A stretch of DNA of 64,000 nt from Streptomyces sp. CB02980 (GTDB lineage: Bacteria; Actinomycetota; Actinomycetes; Streptomycetales; Streptomycetaceae), in contig NZ_JACSCH020000005.1 of the NCBI RefSeq assembly GCF_014451325.2, positions 1 to 64,000 of the forward strand. The letters run 5' to 3'. A model generated the notes under the pieces. The model was not told the DNA's origin. It ran no database searches and saw only the letters and a list, made by a program, of their open reading frames with translations. This document shows, piece after piece, positions 7,934 through 16,905 of the stretch; positions within the stretch are counted from its first letter, which is position 1, and each line of letters opens with the position of its first letter. The position numbers and the translations under genes were made by a program.

Positions 7934-8389
7934 TCAGGCCGTCCGCTCCGCGCCCGTGCCGCGGCTGTCGGCCAGGGCCCGCAGGGCGCGGGCGTCCCGG
8001 ATGGCCGACTCCTTGGCGATCCCGGGCTGGATGCCCAGCGCCGGCAGGCTGGTGCCGTCGCTCAGGTCGAGGAAGACCCAGGGGTCGCCGGGACGCAGGT
8101 TGACCTTGAGGATCTCCGCCCAGGCCAGCCGCCGGGTCCGGGTGATGTTGACGACCGTGACGCCCTCGTCGTCGGCGACGACCTTGGGGCGGCTCAGCAG
8201 CACCAGGCCGCCGGAGATCAGCGCGGCGGTGAAGAAGAAGCTGGCGCGCTCCCCCGGGCCGAGCCGCTCCAGCATCGACGCGACGACGCTGATGACCGCG
8301 AAGATCGCGACGCTCATCGTGATCAGGACGACCCGGGTGCGCCCGGGACGGAACGTCACCGGCAGGACGGGCGTCTGTGCTTGGGACAT
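7934..8389 (-). CDS. PH-domain-containing membrane protein
   Basis: 151 aa. Two hydrophobic segments near the N-terminus (about 22-43, with VVLITMSVAIFAVISVVASML, and about 50-66) precede a bacterial PH-like domain. That domain shows the typical beta-rich VVADDEGVTVVNITRTRRLAWAEI then WVFLDLSDG pattern. It starts 41 bp after the hisG stop on the same strand, so it may be the last gene of the rib-his transcript. Its function is unknown, and a link to histidine synthesis rests only on position. Confidence 0.75.
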   Translation of the reverse strand: MSQAQTPVLPVTFRPGRTRVVLITMSVAIFAVISVVASMLERLGPGERASFFFTAALISGGLVLLSRPKVVADDEGVTVVNITRTRRLAWAEILKVNLRPGDPWVFLDLSDGTSLPALGIQPGIAKESAIRDARALRALADSRGTGAERTA

Positions 8390-8430
8390 CGGTGGTTCCT
8401 CGGTGCCTTCGGTGCGGGCGGTCCGTGCCG

Positions 8431-9279
8431 TCAGAGGCGGCAGGCGTGGATGGCGGTGGTGAGGATGGCGCGGGCACCGATCTCGTACAGGTCGTCCATG
8501 ATCCGCTGCGCCTCCTTGGCGGGGACCATCGCGCGGACGGCGACCCAGCCCTCGTTGTGCAGCGGGGAGATGGTCGGCGACTCCAGGCCCGGGGTGAGGG
8601 CGACGGCCTGCTCCAGGTGCTCGGCACGGCAGTCGTAGTCCATCATCACGTACGACCGGGCGACGAGGACGCCCTGGAGGCGGCGCATGAACTGCTGGAC
8701 CTGCGGGTTGTCGTCGGTGGCGCCGTGGCGGCGGATCACGACGGCCTCGGAGGTGAGGATCGGCTCGCCGATGACCTCGAGTCCGGCGTTGCGCAGGCTG
8801 GTGCCGGTCTCGACGACGTCCGCGATGACCTGGGCGACGCCCAGCTGGATCGCGGTCTCGACGGCGCCGTCCAGGTGCACGACGGAGGCGTCGATGCCCT
8901 GGTCGGCGAGGTGCTTGGCGACGATGCCCTCGTACGAGGTGGCGATCGTCATGCCGCCGAAGTCCTCGGGGCCGTTCGCGGTGCCCGGGCGGGTGGCGTA
9001 CCGGAAGGTGGAGCGGCCGAAGTTCAGCGCGAGGATCTCCTCGGCGCTGGCGCCGGAGTCCAGGAGCAGGTCACGGCCGGTGATGCCGATGTCCAGCTTC
9101 CCGGAGGCGACGTAGATCGCGATGTCCTTCGGGCGCAGGTAGAAGAACTCGACCTCGTTGTCGGGGTCGATGACGACGAGCTCCTTGGACTCCTTGCGCT
9201 GGCGGTAGCCGGCCTCATGGAGCATTGCCGACGCAGGTCCGGAGAGGGAACCCTTGTTGGGAACGGCGATGCGCAGCAT
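8431..9279 (-). CDS. hisG: ATP phosphoribosyltransferase, long form
   Basis: 282 aa; catalyses the first committed step of histidine synthesis, ATP + PRPP to phosphoribosyl-ATP, in the cytoplasm. The N-terminus LRIAVPNKGSLS and the PRPP-binding region around DVVETGTSLRNAGL are typical of HisG. The length matches the long form, whose C-terminal ACT-like domain (about 210-282) mediates histidine feedback inhibition and needs no HisZ subunit. It lies 67 bp after hisE on the same strand, the usual actinobacterial arrangement with these two genes separated from the rest of the pathway. No other his gene is in the window. Confidence 0.95.
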   Translation of the reverse strand: MLRIAVPNKGSLSGPASAMLHEAGYRQRKESKELVVIDPDNEVEFFYLRPKDIAIYVASGKLDIGITGRDLLLDSGASAEEILALNFGRSTFRYATRPGTANGPEDFGGMTIATSYEGIVAKHLADQGIDASVVHLDGAVETAIQLGVAQVIADVVETGTSLRNAGLEVIGEPILTSEAVVIRRHGATDDNPQVQQFMRRLQGVLVARSYVMMDYDCRAEHLEQAVALTPGLESPTISPLHNEGWVAVRAMVPAKEAQRIMDDLYEIGARAILTTAIHACRL

Positions 9280-9346
9280 GGGGTGAGCTTCCTTTGCCTG
9301 GGAGTGGTGGGGAGTCCGGGGGCGGCACGCGCCCGGAGGGGTGTGC

Positions 9347-9628
9347 TCAGAGGTGGGCGTAGACGTCGTCGAGCGAGATCCCGCGGGCGACCATCATCAC
9401 CTGGACGTGGTACAGCAGCTGCGAGATCTCCTCGGCGGCCGCTTCCTTGCCCTCGTACTCGGCGGCCATCCAGACCTCGGCGGCCTCTTCGACGACCTTC
9501 TTGCCGATGGCATGGACGCCCTTGTCCACCAGCTCCGCGGTGCGGGAGGTGGCCGGATCGCCGGTCTCGGCCTTGAGCTTGAGCTCGTCGAAGAGCTCTT
9601 CGAAGCTTTTACGGGTTCCGTTCGCCAT
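9347..9628 (-). CDS. hisE: Phosphoribosyl-ATP pyrophosphatase
   Basis: 93 aa; hydrolyses phosphoribosyl-ATP to phosphoribosyl-AMP, the second step of histidine synthesis. [13 protein letters not shown] carries the acidic metal-binding residues of the MazG-like all-alpha fold, and [14 protein letters not shown] follows. I start at the ATG at 9628, which has AGGA upstream and gives the usual family length. An alternative in-frame ATG at 9664 overlaps the ribH stop as TGATG and would add 12 residues, so coupling to ribH is possible. A TANNNT box (TACTCT, 9639-9644) may also give hisE its own promoter. Confidence 0.93.
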   Translation of the reverse strand: MANGTRKSFEELFDELKLKAETGDPATSRTAELVDKGVHAIGKKVVEEAAEVWMAAEYEGKEAAAEEISQLLYHVQVMMVARGISLDDVYAHL

Positions 9629-9638
9629 GATGGTCCTA

Positions 9639-9644
9639 AGAGTA
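9639..9644 (-). promoter_or_regulatory. Possible internal -10 box for hisE
   Basis: On the minus strand TACTCT lies 10 bp before the hisE ATG. It would give a nearly leaderless hisE-hisG transcript independent of the FMN riboswitch. Confidence 0.35.
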
Positions 9645-9663
9645 CGGGGTAAGGGTCGCGTCA

Positions 9664-10149
9664 TCAGCGCCAGGGTTCGCTCACCGTGCGCAGCGTGGTC
9701 GCGGTGGCGACGGCGGCGGTGACGGCCTCGTGGCCCTTGTCCTCGGTGGATCCTTCGAGGCCGGCCCGGTCGAGGGCCTGCTCTTCGGTGTCGACGGTGA
9801 GGACACCGAATCCGACGGGTACGCCGGTGTCGATCGAGACCTGGGTGAGGCCGTGGGTGACGCCCTGGCACACGTACTCGAAGTGCGGCGTTCCGCCGCG
9901 GATGACGACGCCGAGCGCCACGATGGCATCGTAGCCGCGACCCGCGAGGACCTTCGCCACGACCGGGAGCTCGAAGCTGCCGGGGACGCGGAGGAGGGTC
10001 GGCTCGTCGATGCCCAGCTCGCTCAGGGCGCGCAGGGCGCCGTCGACGAGACCGTCCATGATCTTCTCGTGCCACTGCGCCGCGATGACCGCGACCCGCA
10101 GGTCGCCGCAGTTCTTCACGCTGAGGACGGGTGCGCCCTTGCCGCTCAT
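9664..10149 (-). CDS. ribH: 6,7-dimethyl-8-ribityllumazine synthase
   Basis: 161 aa; condenses 5-amino-6-ribitylamino-uracil with dihydroxybutanone phosphate, the penultimate riboflavin step, as an icosahedral or pentameric cytoplasmic enzyme. Family landmarks are [10 protein letters not shown], the GSFELP loop, [14 protein letters not shown] with the catalytic His, and [15 protein letters not shown]. It is the last rib gene of the riboswitch-controlled operon, 30 bp after ribAB, and its stop touches a possible hisE start. Confidence 0.96.
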   Translation of the reverse strand: MSGKGAPVLSVKNCGDLRVAVIAAQWHEKIMDGLVDGALRALSELGIDEPTLLRVPGSFELPVVAKVLAGRGYDAIVALGVVIRGGTPHFEYVCQGVTHGLTQVSIDTGVPVGFGVLTVDTEEQALDRAGLEGSTEDKGHEAVTAAVATATTLRTVSEPWR

Positions 10150-10179
10150 GATTCTCCTTGCCGGTGGATACGTACGTGA

Positions 10180-11457
10180 TTACTGGTTGGCACAGGTGGA
10201 GGCCGGGGAGCCGTCCAGCCAGGGCAGGTCGTGCCCCATCCGGTCCCGCTTGGTGCGCAGGTAGCGGAGGTTGTGCTCGCCGGCCGTGACGGGCATGGGC
10301 TCGCGGCCCTCGACCGTGAGGCCGTGCCGGGTCAGGGCGTCGATCTTGTCGGGGTTGTTGGTCATCAGACGCAGGCTCCGGACGCCGAGGTCGACGAGGA
10401 TCTGCGCGCCGGCCGCGTAGTCGCGGGCGTCGGCGGGCAGCCCGAGTTCCAGGTTGGCGTCGAGGGTGTCGCGGCCGCGCTCCTGAAGCTCGTACGCACG
10501 GAGCTTGGACAGCAGGCCGATGCCGCGGCCCTCGTGGCCCCGGAGGTAGACGACGACGCCGCGGCCGGCCTCGGTGATGCGGTCCATGGAGGCCTGCAGC
10601 TGGGGGCCGCAGTCGCAGCGCAGCGAGTGGAAGATGTCGCCGGTCAGGCACTCGGAGTGGACCCGGACCAGGACGTCCTCGCCGTCGCCGATCTCACCAT
10701 GGACAAGGGCGACGTGCTCGACGCCGTCCACGGTGGATCGGTAGCCGTACGCGGTGAAGTCGCCGTGCGCGGTGGGGAGCCGGACCTCGGCCTCGCGGCG
10801 GACGGTCGGCTCGGCGGAGCGCCGGTAGGCGATCAGGTCCTCGATGGAGATGATCGTGAGGCCGTGCTTGCGGGCGAAGGGGACCAGCTCGGGCAGGCGC
10901 AGCATGACGCCGTCCTCGCCGGCGATCTCGACGATCGCGCCGGCCGGGCGGAGGCCCGCGAGGCGGGCGAGGTCGACGGCGGCCTCGGTGTGGCCGTTGC
11001 GGGCCAGGACGCCGCCGGGCTTGGCGCGGAGCGGGAAGATGTGGCCGGGCCGTACGAAGTCGGAGGGCTCGTGGTTGCCGCTCGCGAGCATCCGCAGGGT
11101 GGTGGCGCGGTCCGCGGCGGAGATACCGGTGGTGACTCCGTGGGCGGGGGCGGCGTCGACGGAGACGGTGAAGGCCGTGCGCATCGACTCGGTGTTGTGC
11201 TCGACCATCTGCGGGAGCTGGAGACGCTCCAGTTCGTCGTTCTCCATGGGCGCGCAGATCAGTCCGCGGCACTCGCTCATCATGAAGGCGACGACCTCGG
11301 GGGTGGCCTTCTCGGCGGCGATGACGAGGTCGCCCTCGTTCTCGCGGTCCTCGTCGTCGACGACGACGACGGGACGGCCGGCGGCGATGTCGCGGATGGC
11401 CTGCTCGACGGGGTCGAGGGCGAGGTCGGTGGCGTCCCAGATCGGCAGCGCGCTCAT
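10180..11457 (-). CDS. ribAB: Bifunctional DHBP synthase / GTP cyclohydrolase II
   Basis: 425 aa. The N-terminal half (about 10-210) is 3,4-dihydroxy-2-butanone 4-phosphate synthase, with [11 protein letters not shown] and [13 protein letters not shown]. The C-terminal half is GTP cyclohydrolase II, with zinc ligands in [15 protein letters not shown] and the catalytic region [12 protein letters not shown]. It supplies both branches of the riboflavin pathway. The ATG at 11457 overlaps the ribM stop (ATGA), so the two are translationally coupled. The C-terminus ends in a short Cys-containing tail. Confidence 0.96.
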   Translation of the reverse strand: MSALPIWDATDLALDPVEQAIRDIAAGRPVVVVDDEDRENEGDLVIAAEKATPEVVAFMMSECRGLICAPMENDELERLQLPQMVEHNTESMRTAFTVSVDAAPAHGVTTGISAADRATTLRMLASGNHEPSDFVRPGHIFPLRAKPGGVLARNGHTEAAVDLARLAGLRPAGAIVEIAGEDGVMLRLPELVPFARKHGLTIISIEDLIAYRRSAEPTVRREAEVRLPTAHGDFTAYGYRSTVDGVEHVALVHGEIGDGEDVLVRVHSECLTGDIFHSLRCDCGPQLQASMDRITEAGRGVVVYLRGHEGRGIGLLSKLRAYELQERGRDTLDANLELGLPADARDYAAGAQILVDLGVRSLRLMTNNPDKIDALTRHGLTVEGREPMPVTAGEHNLRYLRTKRDRMGHDLPWLDGSPASTCANQ

Positions 11458-12098
11458 GCGTGGGCTCCTTCCAGAGCGGTGGCGGAGGTCGTGCGCGTCC
11501 GGAGCCACCAGTCGCGCATGCCCCAGACGACGAGGGCGAAGTAGATGACGTAGACCAGGCCGGAGAAGGCGAGGCCGCTGTTGAAGGCGAGCGGGACGCC
11601 GACGAGGTCGACGAGGAGCCAGGCGAACCAGAACTCGACCAGGCCGCGGGCCTGGGCGATCATCGCGACGAGGGTGCCGACGAAGATGTACGCGTCGGCC
11701 CACGGGCTCCAGGAGAGCGACGGGTAGAGGGTGAAGAGGCCGCCGACGGCGAGGGTGCCGACGGTCGCGCCGGCGAGGAGCAGTCCGCGCTCCTTCCAGG
11801 TGGCGAAGCGGACGGCGATGGAGCCGTCCTGGGCCTGCTGCTTGCCCCGGTTCCACTGCCACCAGCCCCAGGCGGCGACGCCGATCACGAGGAGCTGCTT
11901 GCCGACGCCGCCGGAGAGGTGCGCGGAGGCGTAGGCGCCGACGAGGATCAGGCCGGAGAGCAGCTGGGCGGGCCAGGTGAGGATGGAGCGGCGCCAGCCG
12001 AGCGCGAGCGCGATGAGTCCGATCGTGTTGCCGATCATGTCGGACCACATGATGTGCTGACCGAAGGCGCTGAACGCCTCGGAGTTGAGCCAGCTCAC
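11454..12098 (-). CDS. ribM: PnuC-family riboflavin transporter RibM
   Basis: 214 aa with about six to seven hydrophobic segments. Motifs include [15 protein letters not shown], a Trp-rich [13 protein letters not shown] loop and [19 protein letters not shown], all typical of the PnuC fold. PnuC proteins import vitamins by facilitated diffusion and trapping. Placement inside an FMN-riboswitch operon between ribE and ribAB identifies it as the riboflavin member, RibM, known from Streptomyces and Corynebacterium, not the nicotinamide riboside carrier. The GTG at 12098 overlaps the ribE stop (GTGA). Confidence 0.9.
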   Translation of the reverse strand: MSWLNSEAFSAFGQHIMWSDMIGNTIGLIALALGWRRSILTWPAQLLSGLILVGAYASAHLSGGVGKQLLVIGVAAWGWWQWNRGKQQAQDGSIAVRFATWKERGLLLAGATVGTLAVGGLFTLYPSLSWSPWADAYIFVGTLVAMIAQARGLVEFWFAWLLVDLVGVPLAFNSGLAFSGLVYVIYFALVVWGMRDWWLRTRTTSATALEGAHA

Positions 12099-12703
12099 TT
12101 GTCGCTCTCCTTGGCGTTCGGGCCGAGCAGCCGCTCGACGTACTTGGCGATGACGTCCACTTCGAGGTTGACCGGGTCGCCGGACTGCTTGAGGCCGAGC
12201 GTGGTCAGGTCGAGGGTGGTGGGGATGAGGCTGATGGTGAACCAGTCGTCGGTGACCTCGACGACGGTGAGGCTGACGCCGTCGACCGTGATCGAGCCCT
12301 TCTCGACGACGTACCGGGAGAGGTGGGCGGGCAGGCCGACCTTGACGAGCTCCCAGTGCTCGGACGGGGTGCGCTCCAGGATCGTGCCGGTGCCGTCCAC
12401 GTGGCCCTGGACGATGTGACCGCCGAGGCGGCCGCCGACGGCCATGGGCCGCTCCAGGTTGACGCGGGAGCCGACCTCCAGGGCGCCGAGGCTGGACCGC
12501 TTGAGGGTCTCGGCCATGACGTCGGCGGTGAACTCGCCGTCGCCGAACTCGACGACCGTGAGACAGACACCGTTGACGGCGATGGAGTCGCCGTGCTGGG
12601 CGCCTTCCGTGACCAGGGGACCGCGCAGGCGGAAGCGGGAGGCGTCCTCCAGCTGCTCGACGGCGGTGACCTCGCCCAGTTCTTCGACGATTCCGGTGAA
12701 CAC
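12095..12703 (-). CDS. ribE: Riboflavin synthase, alpha chain
   Basis: 202 aa; dismutates two molecules of dimethylribityllumazine to riboflavin. [11 protein letters not shown] at the N-terminus and two tandem lumazine-binding halves (VNGVCLTV and VDGVSLTV) define the family. The start is GTG at 12703, two bases after the ribD stop, and the C-terminus overlaps ribM. The name RibE follows common actinobacterial usage; Bacillus calls the same enzyme RibE and E. coli calls it RibC. Confidence 0.95.
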   Translation of the reverse strand: MFTGIVEELGEVTAVEQLEDASRFRLRGPLVTEGAQHGDSIAVNGVCLTVVEFGDGEFTADVMAETLKRSSLGALEVGSRVNLERPMAVGGRLGGHIVQGHVDGTGTILERTPSEHWELVKVGLPAHLSRYVVEKGSITVDGVSLTVVEVTDDWFTISLIPTTLDLTTLGLKQSGDPVNLEVDVIAKYVERLLGPNAKESDK

Positions 12704-12705
12704 GG

Positions 12706-13815
12706 TCAGGCTCCCTTGAGGGTGGCGGTGAGGTGCGGGGTGGCGGTGATGCGGAGGTCGGGTCCGACGCGGACGGTCTCGGTGACGTCGAGCCGCAACG
12801 CTTCGGTGATGGTGCTGATTCCTGCGTCGGCGAGCGCGTTCGGGCCGGCGCCGAGGAGGACGGGGGCGAGATAGCCGACGACCTGGTCGACGGCGCCCGC
12901 GGCGACGAAGGCGCCCGCGAGGGTGGGGCCGCCTTCGAGGAGGACGGAGCGGACGCCGCGCGCGTGGAGGGCGTCCAGGAGGGCGGGTACGGACAGGCCG
13001 CGCTCGGCCCTGGGGAGGCGTACGACCTCGACGCCGTCGAGGGAGGTCCCGGCGTCCTCCGCGATCGCGATCAGGGTGGGGGCCGCGTCGTCCAGGACCC
13101 GGGCGCCGGGCTTCACGGCGGTCGCCTCGGTGTCGACGACGACCCGGAGCGGCTGGACGGCGGCTGTCTCTGCGTCTGCGACGACGCGTACGGCCAGGTG
13201 GGGGTCGTCCGCGCGGGCGGTGCCGGAGCCGACCACGACGGCGTCGGCCTCGGCGCGCAGCCGGTGGACGTCGGCGCGGGACTCGGCGGAGGTGATCCAG
13301 CGGGAGGTGCCGTCGGCGGCGGCGATCCGGCCGTCGAGGGTGGCGGCGTACTTCCAGCGGACGAAGGGGCGGCCGTGGCGTACGGAGGTGAGCCAGGCGA
13401 TGTTGCCGGCCTCGGCCTCGGCCTCCAGGAGGCCCTGCTCGACCTCGGCCCCGGCGGCGCGCAGGGTGTCGGCACCGCCGGTGGCCTGCGGGTTCGGGTC
13501 GCCGACGGCGTACACGACCCGGCTGACGCCGGCCTCGATCAGGGCCTGGGCGCAGGGGCCGGTGCGGCCGGTGTGGTTGCAGGGTTCGAGGGTGACGTAG
13601 GCGGTTCCGCCGCGGGCGAGGGCGCCTGCTTCGCGCAGGGCGTGGACCTCGGCGTGGGGGCCGCCGGCCCGCCGGTGGAAGCCTTCGCCGACCACGTGTC
13701 CGGAGGCGTCGGTGATGACGCACCCGACGACCGGGTTCGGGCTGGTGGCGCCGAGACCGCGTGCGGCGAGTTCGACGGCGCGTCGCATGGCGGTGATGTC
13801 GGCCTGCTGGGCCAC
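12706..13815 (-). CDS. ribD: Bifunctional riboflavin deaminase/reductase
   Basis: 369 aa. The N-terminal deaminase domain (about 5-145) carries the zinc signature HAEVHAL plus TLEPCNHTGRTGPC. The C-terminal reductase domain (about 150-365) includes KYAATLDGRIAA and LLEGGPTLAGAF. Together they convert the GTP cyclohydrolase product to 5-amino-6-ribitylamino-uracil phosphate. It is the first gene after the FMN riboswitch, with a leader of roughly 300 nt, so FMN feeds back on the whole operon. Confidence 0.95.
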   Translation of the reverse strand: MAQQADITAMRRAVELAARGLGATSPNPVVGCVITDASGHVVGEGFHRRAGGPHAEVHALREAGALARGGTAYVTLEPCNHTGRTGPCAQALIEAGVSRVVYAVGDPNPQATGGADTLRAAGAEVEQGLLEAEAEAGNIAWLTSVRHGRPFVRWKYAATLDGRIAAADGTSRWITSAESRADVHRLRAEADAVVVGSGTARADDPHLAVRVVADAETAAVQPLRVVVDTEATAVKPGARVLDDAAPTLIAIAEDAGTSLDGVEVVRLPRAERGLSVPALLDALHARGVRSVLLEGGPTLAGAFVAAGAVDQVVGYLAPVLLGAGPNALADAGISTITEALRLDVTETVRVGPDLRITATPHLTATLKGA

Positions 13816-13990
13816 CGGGTCCTCCTGCCTCTTCGGGCACGGACTCCGGGGCCTGTCGATGACGACAGAGAGCGGAACGACGCCTCGCGCAGGGTGCGCC
13901 GAGGCCGCGGTCCTGCGGGTACGCCGATCGGTGTCGATACGGCGACCAGCGGACGTACGGCCGGCACACCCCTGACAGGGGTCGCCCGCC
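13816..13990 (-). promoter_or_regulatory. Expression platform between FMN aptamer and ribD
   Basis: 175 nt of leader between the aptamer and the ribD ATG. It includes a hairpin (GCCTCG/CGAGGC, around 13884-13910) and a ribosome site, AGGAGG, just before the ATG. The RBS is AG-rich and could be masked. I cannot tell transcription termination from translational sequestration. Confidence 0.45.
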
Positions 13991-14116
13991 GCGCACTGCC
14001 TCCCATCCGGACTTTCACCGTCGGTCCAGGAATTTCACCTGGTCAACCGGCCGCTGGCTGCGGACGGGTCGCGGACTATACCGCCGGTTCGGAATTACAC
14101 CGACCCCGGAGTGCGC
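13991..14116 (-). promoter_or_regulatory. FMN riboswitch (RFN element)
   Basis: The minus strand shows the conserved RFN blocks in order: ACTCCGGGGTCGGTG at the 5' side, CCGGCGGTATAGTCCGCGACCC, then CAGGTGAAATTCCTG, GACGGTGAAAGTCCGGATGG and GAGGCAGTG. The ends pair through GCGCAC/GTGCGC (P1). It controls ribD-ribE-ribM-ribAB-ribH by sensing FMN. Confidence 0.95.
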
Positions 14117-14211
14117 TGCTGCTGATACAGGGCCAGTCTGCCACGACCCGCGGGGGGCGATGTGGCCGAGTTCCTGTGGTCTGGCTCACAGACTTCCACA
14201 GAATTCTTCTA

Positions 14212-14245
14212 TGGTCCAGACCTATTGACGCACTGGTCTAGTCCT
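14212..14245 (+). promoter_or_regulatory. Chitinase direct-repeat operator
   Basis: Two 12-bp direct repeats, TGGTCCAGACCT (14212-14223) and TGGTCTAGTCCT (14234-14245), start 22 bp apart and flank the -35 box. Such repeats are the known chitin/glucose control element of Streptomyces chitinase promoters, and they resemble DasR sites (TGGTCTAGACCA). A third partial copy, TGGTCTGGCTCA, lies near 14178. Confidence 0.8.
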
Positions 14246-14253
14246 CTTAATCT
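14225..14253 (+). promoter_or_regulatory. Chitinase promoter
   Basis: -35 TTGACG (14225-14230), a 17-bp spacer and -10 TAATCT (14248-14253). The start should fall near 14260, giving a 5' leader of about 130 nt. The promoter is interleaved with the 12-bp direct repeats, so a bound regulator would block RNA polymerase. Confidence 0.8.
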
Positions 14254-14387
14254 CCGTGTCACCTCCGAGGAACGGTCCGGCGGGGTGCGCACTCCACGGA
14301 CCCAACACGACCCACCCGTTTGTTCGTTGTGTTTTCCTCCCCCTACGCCCGGAGGCGTGGGGGGACCCCCGCCCCAGGAGGAAGACC

Positions 14388-16769
14388 GTGTTGTCCCCCA
14401 CCACGAAGAGAGCCTCGCTGCTCGCTTCCGGCGCGGCCGTCGCCGGGCTGCTGCTCAGCTCGCTCTCCGGCGGCGTCTCGTACGCGGCCGACAACGAGTC
14501 CTGTCGCCCCGACGGGCTCTACAAGACGCCGGGCGTCGACGTCCCGTACTGCTCGGTCTACGACACCCAGGGCCGCGAGAAGATGGGCGCGGACCACCAG
14601 CGCCGGGTCATCGGCTACTTCACCGGCTGGCGCGACGGCAAGAACGGCCAGCCCGCCTACCTGGCCAAGGACATCCCGTGGGAGAAGATCACCCACATCA
14701 ACTACGCCTTCGGCCACATCGGCGGGGACAACAAGCTCTCCGTCGGCACGGACGGTCCGAACAACGCCGCCACCAGGATGACCTGGCCCGGTGTCGCAGG
14801 CGCCGAGATGGACCCCGCGTACGCCTACAAGGGCCACTTCAACCTGCTCAACAAGTTCAAGAAGCAGCACCCGAACGTGAAGACGCTGATCTCGGTCGGC
14901 GGCTGGGCCGAGACCGGCGGCTACTTCGCGGACAACGGTGACCGGGTCGACTCCGGCGGCTTCTACTCGATGGCCACCAACGCCGACGGTTCGGTCAACC
15001 AGGCCGGGATCGACACCTTCGCCGCCTCGTCCGTCGACTTCATCCGCAAGTACGGCTTCAACGGCGTCGACATCGACTACGAGTACCCGACGACCATGAA
15101 GGACGCCGGAAACCCGCTCGACTGGCAGCTCGCCAACGCGCGCCGCGCCGGACTCGTGCAGGGCTACGCGGCCCTCATGAAGTCCCTGCGCGAGAAGCTC
15201 GACGCGGCGGGCGCCGCCGACGGCAAGCACTACCTGCTGACCGTCGCCGCCCCCTCCTCCGGCTACCTGCTGCGGGGCATGGAGACCTTCCAGATGCAGA
15301 AGTATCTGGACTACGTCAACATCATGTCCTACGACCTGCACGGCGCCTGGAACGAGTACGTCGGGCCCAACGCCTCCCTCTTCGACGACGGCAAGGACGG
15401 CGAGCTCGCCGCCGCCAACGTCTACGGCTCGGCGCAGTACGGCAACATCGGGTACCTCAACACCGACTGGGCGTACCACTACTTCCGCGGCTCGATGCCG
15501 GCCGGCCGGATCAACATCGGCCTGCCCTACTACACCCGCGGCCACAAGAACGTGCAGGGCGGCACCGACGGTCTGTGGGGCAAGGCCTCCGCGACCACCT
15601 GCCCGGCCGGTGCCGGTCTGACCAAGTGCGGTGACGGCGCCACCGGCATCGACAACCTGTGGCACGACAAGGACACCAACGGTGTCGAGTCGCCCGCAGG
15701 CTCCAACCCGATGTGGCACGCCAAGAACCTCGAGAAGGGGATCGTCGGCGACTACGTCACGCAGTACGGCTTCCCGGCGAACACCACCCTGACCGGCACC
15801 TACGCCCGCAAGTACGACTCGACCCTGGTCGCGCCGTGGCTGTGGAACGCGCAGAAGAAGGTCTTCCTCTCCACCGAGGACGAGCAGTCGGTGGCCGCCA
15901 AGGCCGACTACGTGGTCAACAAGGGCATCGGCGGCACGATGGTCTGGGAGATGGCCGGCGACTACGCCTGGAACGCCGCCAAGGGCCAGTACGAGATGGG
16001 CTCGACGCTCACCTCGCTGATGTACGACAAGTTCAAGGCGGCCACCCCGTACGGCGCGAAGAAGTCCAACGCGACCCTGCCGACCCAGGCCGTGAAGATC
16101 GACGCGCAGTTCACCGAGTTCAAGCTGGGTGACTCGAACTACCCGATCACCCCGAAGATCAAGATCACCAACAACACGGCGGCCACCCTCCCGGGCGGCA
16201 CGGAGTTCCAGTTCGACTACGGGACCTCGGCCCCCGCCAACGCCTCCGACCAGTCGGGCTTCGGCACGAAGGTGATCAGCAGCGACCACACGGGCAGCAA
16301 CGTGGGCGGCCTGAAGGGCGACTTCCACCGCGTCTCCCTGAAGCTCCCGGCCTGGCAGTCGCTGGCCCCGGGCGCCACGGTCGACCTGGCGTTCAACTAC
16401 TACCTGCCGGTGTCCACCCCCTCCAACTGGACGGTGAACATCAACGGCACGACGTACGCCCTCGCCGGTGACCTGGCGCGCGGCACGACGGTGGTGGAGC
16501 CGGGCACGACGACCCCGCCGACCACCCCGCCGACGACGCCGCCCACCACGCCGCCGACGACCCCGCCCACGACTCCCCCGACGACGCCTCCGACGACGCC
16601 GCCCACCGGCTGCGGCACGGTCCCGGCGTACGTGGCCGGCACGGTCTACAACGCGGGCAACGAGGTCTCCCACAACGGCCGCAAGTACAAGGCCCAGTGG
16701 TGGACCCAGAACGAGACGCCGGGCACGACCGGCGAGTGGGGCGTCTGGAAGGACCTCGGGGCCTGCTGA
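14388..16769 (+). CDS. Secreted GH18 chitinase with CBM5/12
   Basis: 793 aa from the GTG at 14388, chosen for the AGGAGGAAG ribosome site at 14376-14384. A Sec-type signal peptide (about 1-34, ending near SYAADN) leads to a GH18 barrel (about 60-560) with the signature GVDIDYEYP and catalytic E232. An Ig-like or CBM2-like beta domain follows (about 565-700), then a linker of TPP repeats (about 707-740), then a CBM5/12 chitin-binding domain (about 742-793) with the aromatic KAQWWTQNE and a Cys pair. It hydrolyses chitin outside the cell. Expression should follow the direct-repeat operator, induced by chitooligosaccharides. Streptomyces carry several such enzymes, so I give no paralogue letter. 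Confidence 0.95.
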   Translation: MLSPTTKRASLLASGAAVAGLLLSSLSGGVSYAADNESCRPDGLYKTPGVDVPYCSVYDTQGREKMGADHQRRVIGYFTGWRDGKNGQPAYLAKDIPWEKITHINYAFGHIGGDNKLSVGTDGPNNAATRMTWPGVAGAEMDPAYAYKGHFNLLNKFKKQHPNVKTLISVGGWAETGGYFADNGDRVDSGGFYSMATNADGSVNQAGIDTFAASSVDFIRKYGFNGVDIDYEYPTTMKDAGNPLDWQLANARRAGLVQGYAALMKSLREKLDAAGAADGKHYLLTVAAPSSGYLLRGMETFQMQKYLDYVNIMSYDLHGAWNEYVGPNASLFDDGKDGELAAANVYGSAQYGNIGYLNTDWAYHYFRGSMPAGRINIGLPYYTRGHKNVQGGTDGLWGKASATTCPAGAGLTKCGDGATGIDNLWHDKDTNGVESPAGSNPMWHAKNLEKGIVGDYVTQYGFPANTTLTGTYARKYDSTLVAPWLWNAQKKVFLSTEDEQSVAAKADYVVNKGIGGTMVWEMAGDYAWNAAKGQYEMGSTLTSLMYDKFKAATPYGAKKSNATLPTQAVKIDAQFTEFKLGDSNYPITPKIKITNNTAATLPGGTEFQFDYGTSAPANASDQSGFGTKVISSDHTGSNVGGLKGDFHRVSLKLPAWQSLAPGATVDLAFNYYLPVSTPSNWTVNINGTTYALAGDLARGTTVVEPGTTTPPTTPPTTPPTTPPTTPPTTPPTTPPTTPPTGCGTVPAYVAGTVYNAGNEVSHNGRKYKAQWWTQNETPGTTGEWGVWKDLGAC
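16505..16606. repeat. Pro-Thr linker-encoding tandem repeat
   Basis: An imperfect array of 12-bp units (ACCCCGCCGACG and variants) encodes the PPTTPPTT linker of the chitinase. The third-base changes show it is an old protein linker, not a recent DNA expansion. Confidence 0.7.
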
Positions 16770-16832
16770 CGCACCCCCTCCGAACCCCCGGCGGCGGAAC
16801 ATCACGGCCCTTGCCGCCGCCGGGCTCCCACA

Positions 16833-16880
16833 GCGCCGCGCCCCCTGTCCGGGGCGCGGCGCCTCCGCGCGTGCGGAGGC
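16833..16880 (+). terminator. Tandem hairpins after the chitinase gene
   Basis: The first is a perfect 12-bp stem (16833-16862, GCGCCGCGCCCC with a 6-nt loop). The second, an 8-bp stem (16861-16880, GCCTCCGC), shares two bases with it. Together they form a strong U-less terminator just upstream of the next gene. Confidence 0.7.
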
Positions 16881-16893
16881 GGCCGAGGGCGGT

Positions 16894-16899
16894 CAGTCT
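16894..16899 (+). promoter_or_regulatory. Possible -10 box for a leaderless SDR gene
   Basis: CAGTCT lies six bases before the ATG at 16906 and no ribosome site is visible. The spacing is the same as at 2192-2204. Confidence 0.35.
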
Positions 16900-16905
16900 T
16901 GAGAC

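Noticed and set aside
16505..16606. Regular repeat read as a possible CRISPR or VNTR array
   Set aside because: It is in frame and encodes the chitinase PPTT linker; no spacers, no cas genes.
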